From the NCBI GenBank assembly GCA_014706295.1, contig JACSVZ010000002.1, forward strand, positions 19,638,494 through 19,702,493: DNA of 64,000 bases, written 5' to 3'. Position 1 is the stretch's first letter. Each line of letters begins with the position of its first letter. Position numbers and translations under genes: made by a program. Below the pieces are notes generated by a model that was not told the DNA's origin, did not search any database, and saw only the letters and a program-made list of their open reading frames with translations. Positions 40,246-53,331 of the stretch are shown one piece after another. Source of the stretch: Lycocorax pyrrhopterus obiensis. Taxonomy: Eukaryota > Chordata > Aves > Passeriformes > Paradisaeidae.

Positions 40246-40419
40246 GTTGGGGGGTTTTTTTTGCCTTTTTTTTCTTTTTTGTTTGTTTGTTTGCTTGTTG
40301 TTGTTATTATTATTGGTTTTGGTTTTGTTTGGTAATTTTTTCTTGTTTGTTTCTTTTGAGGTTTTTTTGGAGTGTTGTTTGTTTTTTGGTAGAGAGTTCT
40401 GCTTGTTTTGTTTTTTAAT
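40246..40419 (+). repeat. T/G-rich low-complexity tract
   Basis: About 170 bases composed almost entirely of T and G, with GTTTGTTTGTTTG, TTGTTGTTATTATTATTGG and GGTTTTGGTTTTG runs. It creates long hydrophobic Phe/Leu/Cys/Val frames on the + strand that are artefacts of composition. Similar, shorter tracts lie at 21780-21880 and 62649-62756. Confidence 0.85.
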
Positions 40420-43400
40420 GTTTGGTCTTATTGCTTTTAATCAATAATACTAACTAACAGTACTACATACTCACTACTTTGTCATCTGCACTATAGCTAA
40501 GTAAGAAATAACAGATATTTATTTCAGTCAGTTCATGTATCTGCTTTTCACTGCAGTTTACCCTCTGAATAACTTTCATATGAATGAACCTACAATGTCC
40601 AGTTGAAATTAAGTAGTTATTTTAAAAGCTTACACCATGGAAGTATTTTGACTATATTAAACTACACACTTGGCACAAATAATAAAAGAAGTAAAAAAAA
40701 ATATTTTTTCTTTTTCTGCTACTTCTTTTCAGCATTAGGTTAGTCATTTTATCAGCTGAAATGGTCGGCTTTAACCAGAGCCTGCCAACAGCAGGCATTG
40801 CTCCTGGCAGGTGGATTGTTGTATATATTGGAGATTATAAATCATTTTGTCATTCTGAGACAGTCACAAATTTATCTGCTTGCACAGGGGACAACACTGT
40901 ACAATAACATCTTATGCTGCTTCTCACTGTTGTACAAGGGAGGTGCACAAGTACAGGCTAAGATTACGTCAGCACAAACACATTCCTTAAACATTTTGCT
41001 TGTATTTTAAACATATGCCTATATGAACAAAAACTCCAAACCAAACAAAATACATGAAACTTCTCTTTTGCTTGCCATCCATGTACCAGAGAGACAGTGG
41101 TTTACACTCTGAATTGCACATCACCCAGAAAAGACTTAAGTTCTGCAATGAGTTCTACACATGCCAGTGTGGCTCATAGAAAATAACGTAGTGGTGTTGT
41201 CTCTGCATAATTTGCAGGTACTAGAGATGAATTTCACAGGTGCTTGGGGAATTCTCTCTCTAGTTTCTTGTTATCAAGTTAAATTTATGGAATCTTCAGA
41301 GGAATGACCTTTAAACAATTTATGAGAACCTATGACACTTTAGACGCAATAAAAATAATTTCATCACAACGTTTCTTCCAGATCCACATTCTCTTAGCGT
41401 TGTTATGGTTACAGAGTCAAGACTTGAGAATTTAGGAGAAGCTGGAACTGAAGATTCCCATGCAATTACAATTCAAACCCTCAGGTATGCCTGTTCAAGC
41501 CCATATTTAATTGGAAGATCACAAACTTGCCATGCACCTCCCTCCCAAATCTAAAGTTTAATTCTGGTATTCAGTGTTTAGTGTTGCAACATGATTATAA
41601 TCATGGCATACTGCAGAGGTAATTCACAATACCTAATTAAAAAAAGAGAAAAAAACCAACAGAAAAACCCCCAATTGTTATTATGAATAGCTAAATCATC
41701 ACTTCTGTTCTTAATATTTAAACCTTCAAATGTCAGCACCTAATGCTATTCTATTTGTTGATATGAAGAGAAATTTGAACTCCAAGTGAATTCTTGAAAC
41801 TTTTATTGAGGAGAATAATGGGGCTAAATGTGGTTTATTTGAATTAATTTGATAGAAGAGCTAATTTCAACTGTTATACTTGGCACTTTGATGAATCAAA
41901 ATCTTTCCTGTGATCTTTCACAAGTCACATATTTTTAATAACATATGGCAAGCTATAGCTAATGATAGAAAAATTTCTAACAGCATTCCAGCATCCATTC
42001 AATAAAGTCTGCTCTTGGTTACAGCCACAGAATATGCGGTACAGATGAAGAAAGGAGAACTATTCCCCTGATGTTAACACTACTGTGCAATGAATCCCTG
42101 CACACAGAACAATTCAGAGCAGCCTTTATGCTCCTTTAGCATGTACTGCCAGGCAGAACAAAAGCCCAGTTAGCCTGCGTTGCTGGTCAACAGCCCTAAC
42201 AGACAGAGGCAATATCCAAAAATCTGTAAGATCAAAGAATCCTTGCTATGTTCTGTTTTTCTACTGATGATTTTGTGGCAGCAGTTGGGACAAGGTGGCA
42301 GGGAGCCATGACAAACATTCTGTATCAATAAGGGGCAGATTTACATTTTGTAAAGCCACAGGACTGAGAGGTTTATATGAGCTGAAGTCAGCTTTTATAT
42401 AGCTGAAAAAGTGATTTCATTAACCCACTTCTTGTCATCTAAGGACATGGCAATTTTTCATCTATTTGGAATAAAAAGTGTGTATTTTTTTTTACTGCAG
42501 AGTTCCTAGCAGATGATTTTTTTCTCCTACTCTTGAAACAGTCTGTTACAAAGCCGGTACAATGCCCTGCCTTTGTTCTCCAACACCAAATAGCTGAAAA
42601 CCAAGACAAGATAACAAAATTTCACAAATATCTTCAAATAATTATAATAAGAAATGTATCACATTGATGTGCATCAGTTCCTTTTTTTCTTTTAGAGTAA
42701 ATAAGTTTGTAATATATTATATTATTACATGTATGTTCTCAAATATGACCTGAGGTAATCAACTCTCTAATGTGTAAAAGGAGACTGAACTTATTTGCAT
42801 ATGATAATTTACAATCTTTTGAGTCAGATTAGACATAGATGTTTTCAATTTCTTTTGCTAGTTTTTTTTTTACTAGAAGAATTTTTTCGCAGCACTTTTT
42901 TTTTGACACTGTTAATGTAATAACAAGAATAACCCAAAGTTTATCCTTCTGTTTGTGAGGTAATTGATGACCTGCCTATTTACAGTTTCCAGTTTTGTCA
43001 TGTAAAAATTTCCTGCCCATTTTTTCTATCTTTTTCCTTGTCTTGGGAAATAGTATAAGTGTTAGAGTTCAGTAGTCTATGGTACCATTTTTCTCCATCC
43101 AAAACTTGCATAGTGTAATTTTTTGGTTATATTGTGATATTAACCACAACTCACCATCAGGACTACATCTGGACCCAGCCTACTGAAGCCCAGAAGATAC
43201 ATTGTGGGCACCAAGTACATGTAGAGAGCTGTGAAACAGTGATAGGATAATGCAAGCCTAGTTTGTTGTCCATTCTTGCCATTTTATCCAGGACAGTTAA
43301 TGCTTGATTTTCATTCTGAAATTCTGCAAATCTCAGCCTGTTTGTTTCCAAAGGTAAATATGCATATTAAGTTTCAGCTTTATGTTAAATTCATTTATTT

Positions 43401-46400
43401 AGGGTTATAGCTTGAACCTCTTGATGGAGCAAGGAGGCTGTTTTTTTTCTGGGAAACTACTGACCAGCCAGAGGAGAGATCGGGAGAAGAGCAGAGATGG
43501 CAGATGAAATCAGGCTGGGCAGGACAGGGAAACATTGGAAAGTTGCTGGCCTGTGGTTCACCTAAAAAGGCTGAGAAACAACTGTAGGGAGAGGAAAGAG
43601 AGAGGCCCTTAGAGCCAAGGGGTTGTTTCTTTGGAACAGAAGGAGAAGGAGCAAAGCTTGCAGTTACTCAGAAAATGTCCGAGTTAACCGCAACAAACAG
43701 GGAAGTGAGAACACATCTGTGAGGACAAGTAGTCAAGGGGACAGCTCTGAGTAAATGCTCTTATTTCTACTCTACTGTTCCTAGTCACACTGAGGTTTCT
43801 CAATTTAAATAGTATTCTAATTCAGATTCCAGTAAAAGCTGACTTTTAGTTTAAAAGCCTTTTTTGTATTTAGTCTGGGCACATCCACTTTTAAGATAGA
43901 GCATTTTGCAAGTACATCTTATGGGATCAAAAAATAACATTATTATTAGGAAAAAAAGCCAATTGTTTTTCTTGGCCTGAATTTGACCTCAAGGTAGATC
44001 ATAATATATTGCGACCTTGCCAGCCACAGAACTAAAATTTCCTTTAGGGATTTCCATCTTTTGGGTGTTAAAATATGGTAAAACATCCAGTAAAAATGAT
44101 TGGCTAAGGTAGCAGCTGTGTCTGCAGGTGTTTTCCCACGCACAAGTACAAGAGGAGACATGCAGCTGCTATGAAGCAGCAAGAGTCTGAGCCTGCCTCT
44201 GCTTGTCTGAAAAGGTGGAAATCAGAGGAAAACATCCTGCATGATGGACTTTGTCTGTGAGCCAATGTTTGGGACCTACTTTTTAGTGTATTTTTTTTGA
44301 ATATACAGCACAAGTGATAAAAACCTACATTTTCATTATTCTCTAAATTATGTCTTTATGTAAGACTTTAATATATTTAAATATTAGACTGTATATTGTG
44401 ATTATTAGAAAATTTAATAAAAATATATTTTGCTAACATTGGATTTAATGATGCCTAGTTTTCTGTGTGCTCCCATTCATTTGCACACTCAATAAAATTA
44501 CATTTCTCATGTCCTCATGATTTCTTCCACCTTTAGCCTATTTCTTCCAGATCTCTACAGTACTCTCAACTCTCTCACATGAGCACACGCTGCCGGACAA
44601 GACAGTATTGTGTCATGAGATTTGTGTTGGCAAATACATGCAGGGCAAAAGGGATAGGTAACTATAGAGGCTCATGCTGCCATTTTGCCTTAAAGACAGA
44701 AGAGGAGGAAAAATTAGGTTTTCAGGTCATTCTTCAGTACATATTTTTTAAAAACTGTTCTAGGGATATCACATCTTGGACATTTCTCTCTCGTCAAGAT
44801 TTGTCAAATTTGACAGACCAGCTAAATATAGATTTAGGTGGAAAGAATAATGGTCTGACAAAAAGAAGAGCAGTAGTTGCACTAACTTGTTTCCTTAGTA
44901 TATCAGGATAAAAAAGAAGTTTAAAGATACAGAATTCTGCTGTTCTGTTTGCAATTGTGACCGATGTCTACTAAGACTTAGTCCCAAACAGACACACCTT
45001 TTCTCATAAGTCATTATGCCTGAATAGACTATGGGAAGGCTCAGCAGTTATTTACTATAAATTCCAGAGAACAGCCCTGTGCCAGAACTGTATATTGATG
45101 AACGGCACAAGAGGAAATCTTGATGAATGAGCATGCTTTTAGTGTAGCCAGCTGACAGCATACACTGTGGCTTCCTTCCTTCCTCCCATCCCCCCTTCCC
45201 TCTTGCCCTCTCTCCTTTCCCTGAAAATTAGTTGTGAAAAATCTCGTAGTCAGGCTCACCCCAGAAGAAAATGGAAAGGAAAAGCAATATTTATTTTCTT
45301 CCCTCAGCTCTTACACAATAAGGAACAATACCAGAACAAAACAATATTTTATAAGTATTTACACCTTTGCCATCTTATTGGCATTAACATGCTACCTTTA
45401 ACTTAATTTTTAGCTCTTCAGGTAATCTCTCTCCACCTCTATAATTGGCATTGCCCTATTTCCATTATTAACTAAACACGTCCCTTGGTTATTTCTAAGG
45501 TCTGTGACAGCAATGAGAGATATTTGGGTCTATAGTCAGGTCTTTGTGGGCATCCTGCCCCCTTCCTCCATGTGTCTCTAATGGACAATGTGGTTTGCCC
45601 TAAGATAAGAACACCAGGTGGTTATTGTGGGAGGAACTATCTGATGCTTGCACAATGAATGATTCCAGAGGTGGGAAAGCTGTGATGATTGTGATTGACT
45701 TTGGTGCACATTAGCTTGCAAATGTATAAAATGCTGCTGGAGACTGGGCCAACTGGGCCAACTGGTCTCATGAGGTTGTAGGCATCTTCCAGGTGGATCC
45801 CTGCCCTGGCAGGGTTTCACTTTTGAACAGGTGAGTAAAAGCACTAAGATCCAGTCAAATACAGAGATAAAATTCTAAAGAAAGTACATAGGTGCTTTGT
45901 TGCCTTTTAACTGTGCATGCTTCAAGGCCAGAGACTGCAAACCTGTCTGTTTCTAGGCGAACCTGCTTACAGTACAACCCTTTAGACTTGCTTATGTTAT
46001 ATAATACATTGGCAGTATTTAGAGGCTGTATTAGCAATTTATTTTATCATAATTGTTCACATAACCAGGATCATACTTCTTGTGCCTGACTGAGAGTCTT
46101 TTCTCTATTACTCGGGCACAAGGTCTTAGAAATGTTTTAAAATCACTCCGAGTTCCACTAGTTTAGGAACACATCTACGTATCACCACCAGAGAGATTTC
46201 TCTGCTACACTGCCTGATCCTTGCATGCCCTTCTCCTGAGCTTAACTGAGCCAAATGAGTACAGAAAACTCAGCTCTCTGCTCGGGCTGACCTGATGAAA
46301 GGTTAAATTAATTGACTTGAAGGACAGGGAATAATTTCCATTTGAGAGTAAAAGCTATTTGAAATGGTTCAGAGAACAAATTTTGGCTCAGGCCTCAAGC

Positions 46401-47082
46401 ATACACATGCCCCTGCCACCCACCTCTCCCAGCTTTTTAATAAACTCTAAATTGATTTGACAGAATAGAAAGCCAAAAAATGAACTCTAATCTTAAATAT
46501 ATTAAAATAAACAAGCAAACAATTACATAAATAAAATACAATTATTTGCTTCTCACCTGCTTCTAAGAAGGAATACTTTTAAGTGGCAGTACCTAAAGTA
46601 CCTTTTGGGATGCTGCACAGAAAATCTCAAACTTTGATTTACATCTATGTATTTTTAACCTTTTATGGATATATAGATTTTCTGCTTTAAGAAGTTAGTT
46701 TTGGCAGACTTCTATTATAAGGAATTCAATTCATGTTCTTTTTCTCAAATATCCAGGAGCAAAAGCAAAGTTTATAATCCTATTTTATGTTCCAAGACTT
46801 ACTTTGAAGGCCAACAGTTAGATGAGTATATAATCACAAACATTGGAGCAGTTAGGATTTCTGAAGATGGAAGATTAAAAGTGATGTCCATCTGTAAGAG
46901 TTTACAGATAATAATATTTTCTGAGCCTCTTCACTTGATTTCAATTGGAATTCCAACAAAAAAGTATCTTCCTTAATATTTTATATTTAGGACAGATGAT
47001 GAATGCCACACAACTACTGTGTAGGATATTTCCACAGGAGATTTTATGAAGAAGAAAAAGTGAGGAAGAAAGGCACACTTAC

Positions 47083-47176
47083 CAATCAAAACACAAAATA
47101 ATGAGTTGTTCTAAACACAAATGAAAAAGAACACTCATATCACTGCTTTCACATAATAGAGACTTGGTTGGTATTA
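47083..47176 (-). CDS. Candidate LDLa-like exon of the MALRD1-like gene
   Basis: On the minus strand a poly-T run with TTTAAAG is followed by a 94-base open segment and the strong donor TGATTG|GTAAGTG. The reading is IPTKSLLCESSDMSVLFHL, then CLEQLIILCFDW, starting and ending inside codons (phases 1 and 2). 'FHLC...C-F-D-W' loosely resembles the middle of an LDL-receptor class A repeat (F-x-C...C-I...C-D-F). However, one expected cysteine is missing and the spacing between the last two is one residue long. A second good acceptor (CATTTGTGTTTAG at about 47110) would give a 28-base exon instead. No partner exon completing the domain was found, so this is a weak call. Confidence 0.22.
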
Positions 47177-47768
47177 CTTTAAAAAAAAAAAAAATTATGC
47201 CGGATCTGAAGTAACCTAAATATCAAAACATTTAAACTACGGCAAAATAAGACTATAACAAAGAATAAAACTGAATCAGCTATATTAAGGGTCACATGGA
47301 AAATACAATAATTTTAAATATGTGGAATCCTAGCATAAAGATTACAAAAATGATTCTTTGAACATTCAAAACTGACAACTGCCAATCAAACAGAGAACGT
47401 GTACTTGAAGGACCGAGGTTTGTCACAAATTTCAAATCAGTGCTTGAAAAAAGTCAAGGTCAAGTGTTGTAGTTTATACAGGTCAATAAATGTCTAATTC
47501 TGTGAAGGACCATTTAGAAACAAATTCAAAAGCAAAAGGAAAAATTAGATCCCGAGTATTTTTAACAACTCTTAAAGCCTAACACAAACCAATTTAAAAA
47601 AGTTATATTTCAAAGTATTTCCTTTTGGTAAGACATGAGCAAAAATCTGCCTAATTTATGGAGTAAACATTGGTGTAAGGTTGACTGGCTTTTTCACTTT
47701 ACATTTACAGATGGAGAGAAGAACATTTAAATCAGCTGAAGAATTGCTTCAGTTATTATTGTCGTGTT

Positions 47769-47838
47769 ACTTAATATTATGTACTTCTTAAGAATCAAGA
47801 ATGCACTTAATATTATGTACTTCTTAAGCTCAAGAATG
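47769..47838 (+). repeat. Tandem duplication, 36-base unit
   Basis: ACTTAATATTATGTACTTCT plus TAAG and a CAAGAATG tail appear twice, with starts at 47769 and 47805. The two units are almost identical (AATCAAGAATG against CTCAAGAATG), which indicates a recent local duplication. No function is suggested. Confidence 0.85.
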
Positions 47839-50069
47839 AATCTAAAAATACAAAGCCTATGGGGCCAAAGTATTGCCAAGAGTGGAAACAGGGTTTGTTG
47901 CAGGCATATACATATTGTAGAACCTGTATGAACATCAGTGCAAACTGAAAGATCCTCTTAGTTTTATAAACTGACAACTGAATGTTGGTTTTTTTTTCAC
48001 CATTGGAATTTTGCTCGTACCTCAGATTATCAGGCTTTTCCTGAAGGTTTAAGGGTTAATTTGAGATCCACACTTGGTGTTCATGCACTTGGTGGTCTTG
48101 TGAATAAACCTTTATGTGATTTTATTTATCTTTGAGGTTAATTATTTTTTCCTGAGCTTGTCCCTAAGCAGTTCCGTTCCAACTCTTCTTTTATTTCTTC
48201 CTCAAGAAAGAGACTTTGAGAACTTACTCTCCATGAGGATTCAATAAAAGCAGCCTTCCTGTTGCTCTGGTCACCCACATAGCAAAGAGGAAGTTAAACT
48301 GTTTGCTGACATATCTCTTATGGTTTGGGTCTGAGCCTTAGCTCTTGAGCCTGCTGCCAAAGTCTGACTTGCACAGACAATACTTTGTGGGTGGTGACTT
48401 CACTGGGAATCAGGAGCCAAGAATTGGAGAAATGTCCTGTGTGCCATATCTGTGGTGGTTAGGAAAGCATTACTGGATCCACACTTTTAAAGTTACAGCA
48501 CATGTACTTATTTTGTGGTAAGCATGCAGTGGAAGAAAGTCGTTCTCTGGCCCCTAAACTCCAGCTTAGCTAATCATAAGGAAGGTCAGTAAATGCACTG
48601 TTTTTCTCATGACATTTTATAAACACAGGGTTTCAAAGTGAATGTGGATGGAAAGGCAAATAATCCTTCCATCCCTTATGATATGCATATAATTGTGGTT
48701 TGCCTGAACTGGCTGAAAGCTTAGCATAATTATTTGGAAAGATTGGAACTGTTTAGAGAGCAATTGTATCTGCATCCATTCATATCTTACCCTTGCATTC
48801 TTTGGAAAATACAGATGAATTTTGATCCATTCATTGATAACAGATATGTAAAGTCTATCCTACATCCAGATGTGGAATTTCTATTAATATCATTGATATT
48901 TTCCTACAAGGAATTTAGTTCACAGTCATGTCTAAGGAAGCAGAAATGAACACATAAACTAGCATTTACATAAAAGAAGTAAGTAGAAATTAAAGACAGA
49001 AAGATATTGATTGCTGTTTAGGATATCTGATTTATTCCTATATAGAATATGTGACATTATGAGAAAAAAAGTAAAAGCTTCATTGAAAGCTGAGCACTGA
49101 TGCCAGGAAGAATAAATCATTCCAGTTTTGCTTTAGTACATGACTGAAAATAATATTTCCTGAATATTCTTAACTAGAGTGTACTCACAAACTAGAGTAT
49201 TTCACAAATAAAGTCCAGCAGAATCTATTCATCAAACTACTATGTACATCTATCATTGCCTTATTCTGACACTAGTCTTCCAGGAGCTTCAGTAACATTA
49301 AAAAATAAATAGCAAAAATGTGTGCTGATAATTACTTTGGTTTTCAATTTTTTGGTAAAAGTACACAAGAAAATCCAAATACTCTGCAAAGAACCTATTA
49401 TGCTTTCACAGTTATACAAAAGATTTTTTTTTCCAAAAACTGTTTTAGAATCATAATTCTCTAAGTATGTAGAAACTTAACATCTGTTTACGTACTTAAA
49501 ATTTACTACTGCAGTTCCTGTGGTTGTTATTATATCTGGGTCCCATTTCATCAAGTCAAACAAAAGTCCAAAGAGTCCCTCTCATGAAGAGTTTGAAACA
49601 AGCACACTAAAAGTTCTGGAGGAGAGGTAGCACTATTGTAAGCTTGTAACTGATGAAGTCATAAATGAAAAGGGTGACCCTTATTAATATTTAAATGATA
49701 TTTCATCAAAAAGCCTCTTGAAAGTAGGTAGGATATGGGCTTTAAAATTGCTTTTATGCTTTGGAAGACCTTATGTTAGGAAAGCTGCACATCCTAAGCT
49801 CAGAAATCCTCAATTCCAGAATTGCACAATTACTCTCAGGACTGCCAGGCTTCATAAATCTGTGTCTGAAACTGCTGCTTGAACTGCCCTAAAAATAACA
49901 ACAGTAAAAAATATTTCCTTGTGGTTTCTTTGTTGCAGAAGAGTGAAATTTGTCATAAGGAATGCACACACTTGGCACTGCTCTGAATACTTAGCTTCAA
50001 TAATTTTTTAAACTGCTAAAAAAATGTGGTTTACAGTTTCTCTGTGCTTCCTGTTTCAGTAATGCGACA

Positions 50070-50409
50070 TGTTTTGGTTTTGTGTGGCAATGTTTTGGAA
50101 GTGGGGTGGGGGGAGGCTACAGGGGTGGCTACTGTGAGAAGCTGCCATTAGCTTCCCTTGTGTCCAACAGAGAAAATGCCAGCTGGCTCCAAGACGGACC
50201 TGCTGCTGGCAAAGGCTGAGCCCATCAGTGATTTACCCAAAGTCAAGGTCTGTTTCACCAGTGATGGTAACTGGTGAGTGATGTCTCCCTGTCTTTATCT
50301 CAACCTGTAAACCTTTCATTGCATTTTCTCTTCCCTGTCCAGCTGAGACGGAGAGTGGTAGAGTGGCTTTGGTGAGCATCTGGCATTTAGCCAGGGTTAA
50401 CTCACCACA
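50070..50409 (+). mobile_element. ERV solo LTR, copy A (internally deleted)
   Basis: The element starts TGTTTTGGTTTTGTG and ends AACTCACCACA, in the TG...CA form of a retroviral LTR. Flanking 5-base sequences are CGACA (50065-50069) and CTACA (50410-50414), a duplication with one mismatch, as expected for ERVL-type integration. The 3' module (about 50275-50409: GATGTCTCCCTGTC, TCTTCCCTGTCCAGCTGAGA, GAGTGGCTTTGG) is shared with the LTRs at 55 and 56 kb. The middle part, including the poly(A) signal seen in the others, is missing, so this is an internally deleted copy. Confidence 0.7.
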
Positions 50410-50910
50410 CTACATATACCTCAATATGAGCCACAGATAAGAGTCTTCTGACACCTTTTGTATTTTGGTAACATTAGAAAGGAGACTGTTATGGGATATT
50501 GGATGGAAATACTTTGTATTGAGGACACACAACAGTCACAAGAAGAAAAATTGTTTATTCATATTTTGAAAAATTACTCCATCTCCTCAGAACCTCTCCC
50601 CTTCATCATGTAACATATACATGTCCCTGATGTGTCTGTACAGTGATAGCCCAGGCTTGTATGGAAAGAAACAGTCTAAGAATAAAGACAAGTATTCTTC
50701 TTTTCTAAATAGTCCAGAGGTTTTGGCTTGGTCAGAAGGGATATTTCCTGTCAAAAATAACTAAGTAGACACTTTTCTGAGTAGACAGCATTTTTCAGAA
50801 TATTTCATAAAATTTCTGCTTTTCACCAGAAAACTTGAATATGCTTTTATTCTAGTTTAGCAAGAATAACACTATGAGCAAGAATAACAGTATGATAACA
50901 CTAATAATGA

Positions 50911-51378
50911 CATTAAAGAGCTGGAGCAAGTCCAGAGAAGGGCAATGAAGCTGTTGAAAGATCTGCAGCACAAGTCTGATGAGGAGAGGCTGAGGGAGCT
51001 GGGGGTGTTTAGCCTGGGGAAAAGAAGGCTCAGGGGAGACCTTATCGCTCTCTACAACTGCCTGAAAGGAGGCTGCAGCCAGGTTAGAGTCGGCCTCTTC
51101 TCCCATGTAGAAAGTGACAGGACAAGAGGACATGGCCTCAAGTTGCACCAGGAGAGGTTTAGTGTGGATATTAGGAAAACATTTTTCACTAAAAGGGTGG
51201 TCATGCATTGGAACAGGCTGCCCAGAGAAGTGGTAAAGTCACTACTTCTAGAAATGTTCAAAAAATAACGTGGATGTGGCATTTACGGATATGGTTGTGC
51301 AGAAACATGGTGGGTCTGGGTTAATGGCTGGACTCAATGATCTTGAGTGATCTTAACATTTCTATGATTCTGTGATCC
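50911..51378 (+). mobile_element. CR1 LINE copy
   Basis: A 5'-truncated CR1 in forward orientation, about 470 bases. Landmarks are GAGCTGGAGCAAGTCCAGAG, GCTGAGGGAGCTGGGGGTGT, CTCTACAACTGCCTGAAAGG, GACAAGAGGACATGGCCTCA, GGAACAGGCTGCCCAGAGAA and the tail TTTCTATGATTCTGTGATCC. It is less diverged than the copy at 62 kb. Open frames on both strands within it are remnants or shadows, not genes. Confidence 0.93.
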
Positions 51379-53258
51379 TACTCTCTACTCTCATTTTTAT
51401 TAGCATGTCCTTGAGAGGGAAAGATGAAAGGAGAAAAAGTGATCAACCTTCTAACTAAACTTTAATTCCATCATGTAATATTTAGCAAAGTCTAAACAAA
51501 TTAGAATTTATGGAACTAGGGCAAAATCTGTCTGTCTTTTTAAGAAATATCCTTAATATAATCTAAATTGAATGCAAATTGTTCTTCTCCCAGTTCCAAG
51601 GAAAAAGAAGAAGGTATAAATAAATGAGTTTAGCCCATGGTATTAACTAAAGTTTTGATTTTGTGTTTTTGTTTGTTTTCTTTTTTTTCCCCAAAGATCT
51701 TGTGAACTATCAAGTACTTTCTTGAGCCAGCCTAGAAAGGGGAAGCTTAATTTTGATTAATACTGCAGCACATGTGTACTTCTGAAATATCAACATGGCT
51801 TTGAACAAGGCAGTCTTGCCTGCCTTAACAAATGAATTGTACAGTTCACTGCTGTGCATTTTTTGTGACTACTTGTACATTCTTCATAGATGTAAGAAGC
51901 TATATTCAAATAAAGACAATCTTGAACATTTATCAAATTATTTGTTCCATCTTTTGCGTTGCAATATCAGCTTTGAGGACTTCATACAGAACAAAGTAAG
52001 TAATTAAAAAACAAGGCTAGAGACTGAAGAAAAAAAGTTGCAAAAGAAGCTCAAATATCAAAGGCAAAATTTTTGTACTATGCTTTGATTCTCTGGATTT
52101 ATGAGGAAAGCATATGCCTAATTCCTTCCTGCACTCAGTCCTTGTTTCATGAACATTTGGAATGAAGTTATTTTGAAGAGAAACCCACTTTCTGCTCAGT
52201 AAGTATAAAGAATTTTGTCTAATTGTACTCTAAACTGACAAGGATGAAGAGATGTTAAAACATAGACAAACTATTGCTATTGTTGTTTACTGGGTAGGGG
52301 ACAGGTTATACTCTGTTTGAACAAACAATATTTGAAACATATTCAAATTATACTTGTTAAATATGAAATTATAAATGGAGTTGGAATAAATTACGAAGGC
52401 TAGGAAAGCAGGGTCAATAATTAACATTTGATGCAATAAGGAAGAGGGAGCAGAGACATGAAAAGAAAAATCTTCTCTGCAGTTACTTTTGAAGAACTTT
52501 GGCCTAAAAGCTTTGTAGTCATCCAAGCAAGGAGGGCCAATGCTGCGTTAACTGAGATGCATGATGACGACAGTTTGGGCAAAAAATTTAGTGAGATGTG
52601 ATGGGTAAGAACACATCTTAAAATGAAAAAATCAGGAAATAATGTGCAAAGCACAAAAGCAACCTGTACCATTAGGGGAAGTTCAGAGTGTAGAATTGCA
52701 GAGTAGTTCAGGATGATTAAGGAAAAGTGTTTCTGGAAGACTTTTTCACCAGACTAAAATTCAAGTGACACTGACCTTCTTGTAGGTATAAGACTGCAAA
52801 GAGAATGCTGATAAGTGTTGCACCATCTTTTTCAACTACAGAATGGTTCTGCCATATAAAACATTTAACAGAGAGAAATAAAATACTGTCAGGTCCATTG
52901 CTGTGGTCCCATTCTGACACTTATTAAAATCTTATTTTTGTCCTTACTCTCTGATATGTTTTGATGAAAATATAAATAAATATATAATTTTAAAATGCTA
53001 AGAAGGAGTAATTTGATAATATAACAACTTCTATATTATATTTAAATGCACAATTGTGTTGTATGGTCCCATCTTGAAATGAGGTGTTCATAGTTCTGTG
53101 GCAGTATGATTTTTGTAGATCAGAACAAAGCAATAGGAATATTAGCAACTCCTGTGTTTACAGAAACTTGTATCTTGCTGCATGCTGCATGTCATAATGG
53201 CATACTGAAAAGAATTTTAAGGGCAGAAAATTTTAGAAAGATTGCTGTAGGAGCATTA

Positions 53259-53331
53259 TCTATATATATGTTTATATGTATATATATGTATATATGTATA
53301 TATGTATATATGTATATATGTATATGTATAG
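53259..53331. repeat. TATATATGTA microsatellite
   Basis: An uninterrupted AT-rich array of TATATATG/TATATGTA units covering about 70 bases, ending TATGTATAG. Simple-sequence DNA, likely polymorphic between individuals. Confidence 0.92.

Noticed and set aside
40123..40447. Hydrophobic + strand frames that look like membrane proteins
   Set aside because: They result from the T/G-rich low-complexity tract, which translates into Phe, Leu, Val and Cys in any frame.
43157..43228. Minus-strand segment ending in a strong GTGAGT donor
   Set aside because: It has a decent acceptor and an open frame, but the peptide shows no MAM, LDLa or EGF feature and the phases do not connect with the placed exons.
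44579..44911. 110-codon + strand open frame
   Set aside because: It has no recognisable domain, no clear splice or promoter context, and its length is within chance for this amount of sequence.
50852..51268. Open frames on both strands, 107 and 118 codons
   Set aside because: They coincide with the CR1 copy at 50911-51378; only the 3' end of the element is present and no reverse-transcriptase domain is encoded.
52811..52883. Minus-strand open segment between good acceptor (ATATGGCAG) and donor (GAAG|GTCAGTG)
   Set aside because: The splice sites look good, but the peptide has no cysteines or domain pattern and its upstream phase partner is uncertain; chance openness over 73 bases is common.
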